6,348 bases of DNA from Candidatus Methanoprimaticola hominis (GTDB taxonomy: Archaea; Thermoplasmatota; Thermoplasmata; Methanomassiliicoccales; Methanomethylophilaceae): the NCBI GenBank assembly GCA_006954465.1, contig LVVU01000069.1, positions 6,769 to 13,116 on the forward strand. Reading direction: 5' to 3'. A model generated the notes under the pieces. It made no database searches and was not told the DNA's origin. It worked only from the letters and a program-made list of their open reading frames with translations. The position numbers and the translations under genes are program-made. Below, piece by piece: positions 1-5,850 of this stretch. The first letter of the stretch is position 1; each line of letters starts with the position of its first letter.

Positions 1-594
1 GAACGCGGAGCACTCGTGGTCCCCGAGGACATCATCGCAGATGCCCAGAGGGAAGGATTCGATCTCGCATGGTACTGCAACGGACAGATGATCACCGAGG
101 AGACCCAGGTCGCCGACGGAATGGTCGTCATCGCCAAGTACACCGCCACCCCCGTCGACCCCGACTCCGCCGAGGTCTTCTTCGTCTACGGGAACAAGGT
201 CACGAAGGCCACCGTCGAACGCGGAGCACTCGTGGTCCCCGAGGATATCATTGCAGAAGCCCAGAGGGAAGGATTCGATCTCGCATGGTACTACGACGGA
301 GTCGCGATCTCCGAGGAGACCCAGGTCGTCGACGGAATGATCGTCGTCGCCCAGTACACCGCGATCCCCGTGGAACCCACCACCGGAGAGGTCGTCTTCG
401 TCTACGGAAGCCAGATCCAGAGGTACGTGCTCCCCCTCGGAGCCCTCTTCATACCCGATGAGGTCAAGCAGGCCGCCATGATGGACGGATACACCATGGT
501 CTGGATGTACAACAACGAGCCGATCTCCGACAACACCACCGTGACCGACGGAATGATCCTCGTCGCCGAGTACACACCCAAGCCGAAGGATCCC
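1..594 (+). repeat. Three tandem 216-bp (72-residue) coding repeats
   Basis: Units begin at 1, 217 and 433, an exact 216-base period. Units 1 and 2 both open with ERGALVVPEDIIA; over the first 90 bases I count only about five differences. They then diverge more freely, keeping the central EETQV-DGM block. Unit 3 starts PLGALFIPDE, is clearly older and stops at about 594. The near identity of the 5' parts of units 1 and 2 suggests recent duplication or gene conversion, and the array probably continues upstream of the window. Confidence 0.9.
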
Positions 595-906
595 AGCCAG
601 AACATGACCGTTACCCTGAAGTCCATGGATGGGGGAATCCAGTACTCCATCACGGCTCTGGATGGCAACGCCGTCCCTTCGGGAGTTCTCAAGGTCTACT
701 ACACTCACATTGTAGTGATTAACGATCGTTCCTATGCGATACAGGATGTCATGGACGTGTCCGTCAACGCCGACGGATATTCCGAATATCAGGTCGGGTC
801 CATTCAATTACCTAGTGACAAAGATATTGTTTCTCTCATAGCTTCGTTCCAGTATTCCATTTCTGGAACAGAATTCAGTGAGAGTTCAGCGATCATTTTC
901 CTATGA
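1..906 (+). CDS. Repeat-containing surface/secreted protein, C-terminal part (5' end outside window)
   Basis: The reading frame is open from the first base, and the repeat already in progress at position 1 shows that the gene starts upstream; the GTG at 16 lies inside a repeat and is not the start. The visible 301 residues hold three tandem repeats (window residues 1-72, 73-144 and about 145-198) and then a different domain (about 199-301). Each repeat has a pattern of short strands, a G-A-L turn, a GF/GY and W-Y core and an ending like DGMIVVAQYT. This resembles the Listeria-Bacteroides/InlB B-type beta-grasp repeat; family membership is inference. The C-terminal domain is strand-rich and Ig-like in pattern, ending in AIIFL with no transmembrane helix, cell-wall signal or basic tail. 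The product may therefore be secreted or held by a partner. It sits 14 bases before the next surface-protein gene and is probably in the same operon. Exact function is unknown. Confidence 0.85.
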   Translation, partial: ERGALVVPEDIIADAQREGFDLAWYCNGQMITEETQVADGMVVIAKYTATPVDPDSAEVFFVYGNKVTKATVERGALVVPEDIIAEAQREGFDLAWYYDGVAISEETQVVDGMIVVAQYTAIPVEPTTGEVVFVYGSQIQRYVLPLGALFIPDEVKQAAMMDGYTMVWMYNNEPISDNTTVTDGMILVAEYTPKPKDPSQNMTVTLKSMDGGIQYSITALDGNAVPSGVLKVYYTHIVVINDRSYAIQDVMDVSVNADGYSEYQVGSIQLPSDKDIVSLIASFQYSISGTEFSESSAIIFL

Positions 907-912
907 AGGAGG
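906..912 (+). promoter_or_regulatory. Shine-Dalgarno site deciding a TTG start, overlapping the upstream stop codon
   Basis: AAGGAGG begins on the last base of the upstream TGA (904-906) and lies 8 bases before the TTG at 921. No ATG or GTG lies at a suitable distance; the first in-frame ATG (951) would cut the signal peptide in half and is about 38 bases from the site. The overlap of stop codon and ribosome-binding site implies translational coupling of the two genes. Confidence 0.85.
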
Positions 913-920
913 CCTAATCG

Positions 921-3900
921 TTGAATTCTAAAAGTATAACCATAGTAGCAATGGCGTTGATTCTGATCTCCGGAATCATAGCTTTCGCTTCAGTAGTTGA
1001 TGCTGCAGAACCCAAAGAGATCAGAGATATCAACTACTCTGAGGCCGGCGGGATTACATTCCTCGATCTCGATCTGGGAGGAGATGTCGGACAGATTCTT
1101 CGCGGTACTTACACCGTTGACGGAGTACTGATTAGCGATACGTTCGTTCCGAGGTACCTCGAGGGTAGATACAATATCAACGTCCCTGAGTTTGTCGATA
1201 AGACCGCGAAGACGATTTCAATCGTTCTCACGAACGACAAGAATGAGCAGTACACATACCAGACCTACAAGATCTCGGTGCAGGACGGTATCAAGAACGG
1301 TACCATCACGTCCGAGCAGAAGGTTGCAAGAGAAGGAGACAAGGTCAATATCATCGTCAAACCCGATGATGGATACGAACTGAATCAACTGATCACCGCA
1401 CCTTCATGCGTGATCGATGACAAGGACGGATATTCCTTCACGATGCCCGCAGAGGATGTCACAATCCTGGGCAATTTCATTGTTGTCACCGAACCTACCT
1501 ACAGTGTCAACATCGCTGAGAATATCGAGAACGGAAGCGTCGCCGCTTCCCCCTCCAAAGCCAAGGCAGGAGCAGAGGTCACTCTGACCGCCACTCCCGC
1601 CGATGAAGAGAAGTACATCCTCGCACCCGGGAGCCTGAAGGTCACCGACAAGGACGGAAAAGACGTCCCTGTCAAAGACAACAAGTTCACGATGCCTGCA
1701 TCCGATGTCACCGTTACCGCGAAGTTCGTTATGAAGACTCCTTGCAAGGTCACCTTCGACGAGGATCTGATGGTTGTAAAGGCCGGTTATATGCTGGCGT
1801 CCGGAGAAACGGTTCCCACGGGAACCGTCGTTACCGTCGAGCTGAAGAAGCCCGGCTACATCGTAACCCCCGAGCTCGATGCGAACGGACAGTACACCGT
1901 CACGAAGGACGTCGAATTCAAGGCCGTCGAGAAGGAGTACGAGGACGCCTCGTTCTCCGGATCCATCCTGACCTCTACCGAGTTCGGCGAGAACCAGCTC
2001 GTTACCGTTCCGAAGGACACCGTCCTCCAGAAAGGTGCCGAGATCACCATCTACGGAAAGCTCGTCGTTCCTGCAGGAGTCACCATCAAGGTCTCCTCTG
2101 AAGCGAAGCTGAACATCTACGGCATCGCCGATATCCAGGGCAACCTGGAGGTCGAGGGCGCCGACGAGTCCGCGACCGAGAAGGTTCCCGGAATGTTCCT
2201 CGTCAGTGGAAACGGCGAGGCGACCATCTCCGGAACCGTGAACGTCGACGGGGTCTTCGCCACGGATGTCAATGCGAAGATCGTCATCAAGTCCGCTGCC
2301 GAGGTCGCCGGAGACATCTTCGGGAACATCGAGGTCTCCGAGGATGCCACCCTGACCGTTACAGGGCACGTCGAGGGAGATGAACGCGAGCAGAAGAGGA
2401 CCAAGTTCACAGTCTACGGCAACCTCACCATCGCCAGCGATGTTCCGACATCCGGATTCGATGTCATGATGAAGAAGAACGGAACCCTCTCAATCCAGAA
2501 GGTCGTTCTCGGAACAAACGCGGGCAATATCGGTAGCACCAGTGGGACCATCACCGTCACCGATGACGGAGTCTACTACAAGGACAAGAACAACAAGAAG
2601 ACGCTTGTCGGAATCAACGAACTCACCATCGGAGGCATGATCAAGGTCAAGTCAGGAGTCGTTCAGGGCGAGTACGATCCCTTCGGATACGGCGCAGCCG
2701 TCTCCGGTATAACCGTATCCGTCTCCAGCACAGAGACCAAGGTCACGAAGGGTGAGTACAAGGATCAGACGAAGCACGTCTCGGTCATGTCCGTCTCCGG
2801 AAACGTTTCCGTTGACGGCGAGATCATCTACGACCAGAACCTGAACTCCCCCGAGGTGGAGGAGTACTCTGCAGAGATCAGGGCGATGGCAGCGGAGAAA
2901 TCGACCATCATGATCGACAAGGACCTCTCCCTCGGAGAGAAGGTCGTCGCATCCTTCAGGGATGCGGAGGTCGCGGCTCCTGTCGCCGTTTCCGCCGGCG
3001 CAGAGCTCAAGTTCGATGGAGAGACTATGGTCAAGGCGGCCATCACAGCGAACTTCAAGAACACGACAGGCAACGTCCAGTCCATGATCGCGCTCGAGAA
3101 TGGAGCTACCGTCACCGTCACCGGCGATGGATCGATCGCTTCACTCGCGGCAATCCATGGAGCCGACAGGACGGTCAATGCCACCCTGTACGGCAAGTAC
3201 ATGTACGTGTCCTTCGACATGGCGATCGCCGCACTCAATGCCGCGAAGACCAAGGAGGTCTCCGCCTACGGAGTGCAGACGCTGACCGCCAGCGCCGAGA
3301 TCCCTGCGGGAACCGTCGTCAAGCTGACCGAGAATTCCATGCTGAACATCGGCAGCGAGGACAGCACCGATGTGGTCCTGAGTCTCGCCTCCGGCAACGG
3401 AATCATGCTCAGGAACAACAATTCCAAGGGAATCGAGGTCTATGGAACCCTGTACGCTGCCAAGGCCAGCAATATCGATTCGTCCCTCAGGAACGGATTC
3501 GTCGACGACAGGGCAGCCATTGCATCCGATGTCGAATCCCACGCCGTAAAGGCAGACGGAAAGACTCAGGACCCCAACGGATTCGCCAAGTGGACCAACA
3601 TCTACACCGCTCTCGAGACCGCCGATCCCGGACAGACCGTCACCATCCAGAGGAACATCCCCGATCTGAAGTCCGTCACCGTCAAGGATGAAGTCACCCT
3701 TGACCTCAACGGAAAGATGGTCAACGTCGCCAAGAAGGGAGTTCTGACGATCCTGGGAACCCTCGATCTCACCGATGATGGTTCCGGAATCATCCTCGAC
3801 GAGCCCGAGGTGGACAACAACGGAAAGGTCAAGACCGCCGGAGGCGCCATCTCCTACACCGGATACATCCTGTATGTCGGAGACGCCGTCCCCATCACCC

Positions 3901-5411
3901 AGCAGAATCTCGTCCTGCCCGGAGCGTACTACACCCTGGCAAAGGACGGGAAGAACGTCCTGACCACCTACGCCAACGGAGCAGCCGATGCCATGAAGGC
4001 GGAGGACTACTCCGTCGTCTTCAAGGCCGACAAGGACGGAAAGATTGCTCTCGGAGAGATCTCCATCGCAGGAGAGAAGGAGAAGGTCGTAAAGATCAAC
4101 GTCGAGAAGGCGAACCTCACCGGAACCGTCACCCTCAGCTACGTTGACTTCGATGTCGCTGATGGAAGCGATGTGGATGCCAGATTCGTCTCCGGAGACG
4201 ACAGCATCGCCGTCAAGGCGAAGGTCAAGGAGATGCTCTGCATCGAGAACGGCGTCCTCGGAGATGCCGTCGTCCTGATGATCAACGGAAGCGTTGCCGA
4301 CATCGACGATAAGACCGACACCTCTGTCGTCTTCGACGGAAAGGTCTTCATCGCCAAGAACTTCGGATCCGAAGCCGACAAGGCCGTCGTCAACGGCGAT
4401 CTGATCGTCTGCGGTATCAAGAATGCGCCTGCCGTGTTCGAAGCCTCCGCTCTGAATGTTGCAGGAACCGTCACCGTTCAGAACGGTTCCGGACTCGGTG
4501 TCGCCAAGCTGACCGTCCCCGGTGTCGTCATGATCGAGAACGGAATGCTCAGGGCCATCGAGGCTACCGTCTTCGGAAGCATCGATGCTTCTGCTGTCGA
4601 TGCGGACGGCATCTCCGTCGCCAAGGCGGAGTTCGAGATCCTCTTCATCGGAGTCGATTCGACGATCCTCAAGAAGGCGGTCCAGAACCAGAATGATCAG
4701 GGCAACACAGGAGCCGCCGCTTCCGTTTCCGGAAACGTCGCAGTCGAGAAATACGCTCTCGTCGCTCCCGATACGACCGTCCCCGAGGCATTCGCCAAGG
4801 ATTCCGCCTACAAGACCACCGTCTTCGAGGTCGAGGGCGCGACCTACCTTACCGGGTACGCCGCTGCCGACTTCAAGGAGAGTCCTGCCATCCAGAGGGT
4901 CATCTACGTACCTACCGATGCAGACTTCCTCGGATGGTTCGTCGCCGGAGAGGCCGAGAAGACCGACAAGTTGATCGGAGAGGTCGATAAGGTCTCTGCG
5001 AAGATCGACTACAACATCTACACCGTCAAGGTCGCTCTCGGTGCAGGTATCGAGAACGTCGCTCTCAACGGCAACCTCGTGACCAAGATGGTCAACGGTA
5101 TGTACGTGATGGACAAGCTCAAGGCAGGCACATACAACGTCACCTACACCCTGTCGAACGGCTATTCCGGAAACGCCACCCTCTCGGTCAACGGCCAGAA
5201 TCAGTCCGGAATGTCCTTCAAGGTCTCCGGAGAGATGCGCGAGTATCACATACAGCTCTCCGGCGTGTCCGCCTCCGGATACACTCCTGCTCCCGGCCCG
5301 ACTCCCGAGAAGGATGACGGTCTCTCGCTCACCGACTATCTGCTCATCGTCCTGGTGGTCCTGATCGTCATCATGGCCATCATCGTCGCGATGCGTTTGA
5401 TGAGGAGCTGA
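921..5411 (+). CDS. Large membrane-anchored adhesin-like protein with InlB-type repeats and beta-helix stalk
   Basis: This 1496-residue exported protein starts with TTG, chosen for the strong AAGGAGG site. Residues 1-28 form a signal peptide: Lys4, a hydrophobic core at about 6-24, and likely cleavage after VDA. Residues 30-120 are a beta-rich domain. Residues 122-188 and 193-271 are two divergent InlB B-repeats, each with an NG-T/S-V start and an FTMPA(E/S)DVT signature; 275-337 is a weaker third. From about 345 to 1240 the chain is a long series of short strands with repeated G-x-L/V-x-V turns (ITIYGKLVV, LNIYGIADIQGNLEV, VTLDLNGKMV with LTILGTLDL), as in right-handed beta-helix surface proteins. 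Residues 1325-1448 look like another repeat plus a compact beta domain. A Pro-rich linker (TPAPGPTP, 1455-1462) precedes one transmembrane helix (1473-1491) and the tail RLMRS. The likely role is a cell-surface adhesin or stalk; no catalytic motif was seen and the ligand is unknown. It probably forms an operon with the gene before it. Confidence 0.9.
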   Translation: MNSKSITIVAMALILISGIIAFASVVDAAEPKEIRDINYSEAGGITFLDLDLGGDVGQILRGTYTVDGVLISDTFVPRYLEGRYNINVPEFVDKTAKTISIVLTNDKNEQYTYQTYKISVQDGIKNGTITSEQKVAREGDKVNIIVKPDDGYELNQLITAPSCVIDDKDGYSFTMPAEDVTILGNFIVVTEPTYSVNIAENIENGSVAASPSKAKAGAEVTLTATPADEEKYILAPGSLKVTDKDGKDVPVKDNKFTMPASDVTVTAKFVMKTPCKVTFDEDLMVVKAGYMLASGETVPTGTVVTVELKKPGYIVTPELDANGQYTVTKDVEFKAVEKEYEDASFSGSILTSTEFGENQLVTVPKDTVLQKGAEITIYGKLVVPAGVTIKVSSEAKLNIYGIADIQGNLEVEGADESATEKVPGMFLVSGNGEATISGTVNVDGVFATDVNAKIVIKSAAEVAGDIFGNIEVSEDATLTVTGHVEGDEREQKRTKFTVYGNLTIASDVPTSGFDVMMKKNGTLSIQKVVLGTNAGNIGSTSGTITVTDDGVYYKDKNNKKTLVGINELTIGGMIKVKSGVVQGEYDPFGYGAAVSGITVSVSSTETKVTKGEYKDQTKHVSVMSVSGNVSVDGEIIYDQNLNSPEVEEYSAEIRAMAAEKSTIMIDKDLSLGEKVVASFRDAEVAAPVAVSAGAELKFDGETMVKAAITANFKNTTGNVQSMIALENGATVTVTGDGSIASLAAIHGADRTVNATLYGKYMYVSFDMAIAALNAAKTKEVSAYGVQTLTASAEIPAGTVVKLTENSMLNIGSEDSTDVVLSLASGNGIMLRNNNSKGIEVYGTLYAAKASNIDSSLRNGFVDDRAAIASDVESHAVKADGKTQDPNGFAKWTNIYTALETADPGQTVTIQRNIPDLKSVTVKDEVTLDLNGKMVNVAKKGVLTILGTLDLTDDGSGIILDEPEVDNNGKVKTAGGAISYTGYILYVGDAVPITQQNLVLPGAYYTLAKDGKNVLTTYANGAADAMKAEDYSVVFKADKDGKIALGEISIAGEKEKVVKINVEKANLTGTVTLSYVDFDVADGSDVDARFVSGDDSIAVKAKVKEMLCIENGVLGDAVVLMINGSVADIDDKTDTSVVFDGKVFIAKNFGSEADKAVVNGDLIVCGIKNAPAVFEASALNVAGTVTVQNGSGLGVAKLTVPGVVMIENGMLRAIEATVFGSIDASAVDADGISVAKAEFEILFIGVDSTILKKAVQNQNDQGNTGAAASVSGNVAVEKYALVAPDTTVPEAFAKDSAYKTTVFEVEGATYLTGYAAADFKESPAIQRVIYVPTDADFLGWFVAGEAEKTDKLIGEVDKVSAKIDYNIYTVKVALGAGIENVALNGNLVTKMVNGMYVMDKLKAGTYNVTYTLSNGYSGNATLSVNGQNQSGMSFKVSGEMREYHIQLSGVSASGYTPAPGPTPEKDDGLSLTDYLLIVLVVLIVIMAIIVAMRLMRS
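1284..1931 (+). repeat. Divergent InlB B-type protein repeats (two clear, one weak)
   Basis: Residues 122-188 and 193-271 of the large protein share the order NGT/NGS-(I/V), a charged G-D/E-x-V-x-(I/L) strand, a central variable loop, FTMPA(E/D/S)DVT and a closing F-(I/V)-V. This fits the divergent InlB B-repeat family (Flg_new-like). Residues 275-337 keep the strand pattern (KVTF, G-T-V-V-T-V, KPGYIV) but lack FTMPA. The family call is from pattern recognition only. Confidence 0.7.
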
Positions 5412-5462
5412 GTGCAAATCGTTTCGGAAACGAACGATCCAGTAACCTGAACAGCAAACCAT

Positions 5463-5482
5463 GGAGGCCCGGAAGGGCCTCC
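5463..5482 (+). terminator. Perfect 8-bp GC hairpin with GGAA tetraloop, possible 3' end or stability element
   Basis: Arms GGAGGCCC and GGGCCTCC pair perfectly around GGAA, a GNRA-type tetraloop, 51 bases after the stop of the large surface gene. There is no T-tract behind it, so it is neither a classical intrinsic terminator nor a typical T-rich archaeal terminator. It may mark or protect an mRNA 3' end, or belong to the structured region that follows. The hairpin is certain as sequence; the terminator role is weak inference. Confidence 0.35.
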
Positions 5483-5521
5483 GACCTCCCGTACAAGGGT
5501 TGTATGCCCATTTCCATGGAC

Positions 5522-5529
5522 TTAATAAT
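5522..5529 (+). promoter_or_regulatory. Possible TATA-box-like promoter element
   Basis: TTAATAAT is the clearest AT-rich octamer in an otherwise GC-rich intergenic region and loosely fits an archaeal TATA box. With usual archaeal spacing, transcription would begin near 5550, just before the hairpin at 5556. This would give a leader of about 300 bases for the gene at 5851, containing the whole structured array. I see no strong BRE upstream. Confidence 0.3.
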
Positions 5530-5555
5530 CGAATGCATCAGCGGATGCTATCTTC

Positions 5556-5573
5556 CCGCTCCTGACGGAGCGG
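5556..5573 (+). other. Perfect 7-bp hairpin at the predicted start of the leader
   Basis: CCGCTCC and GGAGCGG pair perfectly around a TGAC loop. It lies outside the repeated units, as it is not followed by the CCCTT linker, and could be the 5' cap structure of the leader RNA. Confidence 0.6.
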
Positions 5574-5667
5574 ACGATCATTCACGCTCACATAATCGCA
5601 TCATCACGCTAAACCCGGCCGGACGGTCTGTTCTTCATGCGTGTATTCCGCCGTCCTGCCCTTCTTA

Positions 5668-5690
5668 CGCGAGGACTCTCACTCCTTGCG
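5668..5690 (+). other. Unit 1 hairpin with CTCTCAC loop
   Basis: CGCGAGGA pairs with TCCTTGCG over 8 bp, including one G-T pair (5671 with 5687), around loop CTCTCAC (5676-5682). The wobble is a G-U pair if the + strand is transcribed but an A-C mismatch in a minus-strand RNA, which mildly favours a + strand transcript. Confidence 0.75.
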
Positions 5691-5755
5691 GGACCGTGGT
5701 CGAACAATGTTCCGATGGACTTCCCGTGTTTGGATCCATCGGGCGGCCCTTCTTA

Positions 5756-5779
5756 CGCAGGGACTCTCACTCCCTTGCG
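5756..5779 (+). other. Unit 2 hairpin with CTCTCAC loop
   Basis: CGCAGGGA pairs with TCCCTTGCG over 8 bp with one bulged T (5776), around loop CTCTCAC (5764-5770). Compared with unit 1, the A-T pair 5672/5686 is replaced by the G-C pair 5760/5774, a compensatory change, and the G-T pair becomes A-T. Confidence 0.75.
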
Positions 5780-5784
5780 GGACC

Positions 5785-5798
5785 GTGGTCGAAACCAC
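5785..5798 (+). other. Small hairpin in the unit 2 tail
   Basis: GTGGT and ACCAC pair perfectly over 5 bp around loop CGAA. The corresponding stretch of unit 3 (GAGGTCGAGACC) is the ribosome-binding region of the next gene and keeps only a three-pair version (GGT/ACC). Confidence 0.5.
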
Positions 5799-5801
5799 TT
5801 C

Positions 5802-5826
5802 CCGACGGGGCTCTCACCCCCGTCGG
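5802..5826 (+). other. Perfect 9-bp hairpin with CTCTCAC loop, last hairpin before the gene
   Basis: CCGACGGGG and CCCCGTCGG pair perfectly around loop CTCTCAC (5811-5817). The stem is unrelated in sequence to the unit 1 and 2 loop-bearing stems, yet the loop is identical. It ends 12 bases before the ribosome-binding site at 5839. It occupies the first-hairpin position of unit 3 while carrying the loop of the second hairpins, so the unit looks like a fusion or condensation. Confidence 0.8.
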
Positions 5827-5838
5827 AACCCTTTCTCC

Positions 5839-5843
5839 GAGGT
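5839..5843 (+). promoter_or_regulatory. Ribosome-binding site of the downstream gene
   Basis: GAGGT lies 7 bases before the ATG at 5851 and decides this start among several in-frame candidates in an upstream open frame (for example ATG 5707 and GTG 5785). It sits in the tail of the third repeat unit, so pairing in the array could affect access to it. Confidence 0.7.
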
Positions 5844-5850
5844 CGAGACC

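Larger units (their letters stand above)
5412..5850. other. 439-base non-coding, hairpin-rich intergenic region
   Basis: No convincing gene lies here. Short open frames cross it, but the 88-base repeat spacing is not a multiple of three, so repeated segments would be read in different frames, which argues against coding. In order it contains: an odd palindrome CGTTTCGGAAACG (5420-5432), a GNRA-loop hairpin (5463-5482), a small TACAA-GGG-TTGTA inverted repeat (5492-5504), an AT-rich TATA-like box (5522-5529), and a perfect 7-bp hairpin (5556-5573). Then come short direct repeats of ATCAT(T)CACGCT (5577-5588 and 5600-5610) and the tandem structured array (5621-5850) that ends at the next start codon. 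Confidence 0.85.
5621..5850 (+). repeat. Three-unit tandem structured array, candidate leader RNA or small RNA
   Basis: The array has three units whose CCCTT linkers start at 5659, 5747 and 5829 (spacing 88 and 82). Each unit has a first hairpin with unrelated sequence: GGACGG/CCGTCC (5621-5656), CCGATGGA/TCCATCGG (5712-5742) and CCGACGGGG/CCCCGTCGG (5802-5826). Two to four bases later comes the linker, CCCTTCTTACGC in units 1 and 2 and CCCTTTCTCCG in unit 3. Units 1 and 2 then have a second hairpin with loop CTCTCAC and the tail GGGACCGTGGTCGAA. Blocks 5659-5704 and 5747-5793 are nearly identical. Unit 3 lacks the second hairpin and passes from the linker into a tail-like GAGGTCGAGACC that serves as the ribosome-binding region of the next gene. 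Conserved pairing with changed bases points to RNA (or DNA) structure under selection. I do not recognise a known RNA family. Confidence 0.75.

Noticed and set aside
16..18. GTG at 16 as start of the first gene
   Set aside because: It lies inside a repeat whose earlier residues are in frame from base 1 and match the second copy at 217; there is no ribosome-binding site.
878..884. GTGAGAG, exact complement of the CTCTCAC loop, near the end of the first gene (possible loop-target pairing)
   Set aside because: A given 7-mer is expected about 0.4 times by chance on one strand of a window this size, so a single hit is not evidence. It would only matter if repeated near other gene starts.
1404..2369. 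321-codon minus-strand open frame
   Set aside because: The same shadow effect, with a repetitive Asp/Gly-rich translation lying wholly inside the real + strand gene.
3141..5462. 773-codon open frame on the minus strand, opposite the large gene
   Set aside because: Its low-complexity, Asp/Gly/Leu-rich product is the usual shadow of a GC-rich-third-position beta-protein gene; it has no domain pattern, and the + strand protein has signal peptide, repeats and anchor.
5461..5568. Small open frame starting ATG GAG GCC inside the GNRA hairpin
   Set aside because: There is no ribosome-binding site, its start is buried in a perfect hairpin, and the translation shows no recognisable feature.
5659..5800. 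tRNA or other known structural RNA (GGTCGAA resembles a T-arm)
   Set aside because: No acceptor, D or anticodon arms can be laid out on either strand, and it does not fit SRP RNA or RNase P RNA as I know them.
5596..5850. Upstream extension of the third gene (frame open from 5596, with ATG at 5707)
   Set aside because: The extension would translate the hairpin array into Arg/Ser/Pro-rich nonsense. The GAGGT site 7 bases before the ATG at 5851 fits that start better.
5621..5850. CRISPR array
   Set aside because: There are only two good copies of 46-47 bases, with 42 bases between them that themselves form a hairpin; the third unit differs, and no cas gene is present.
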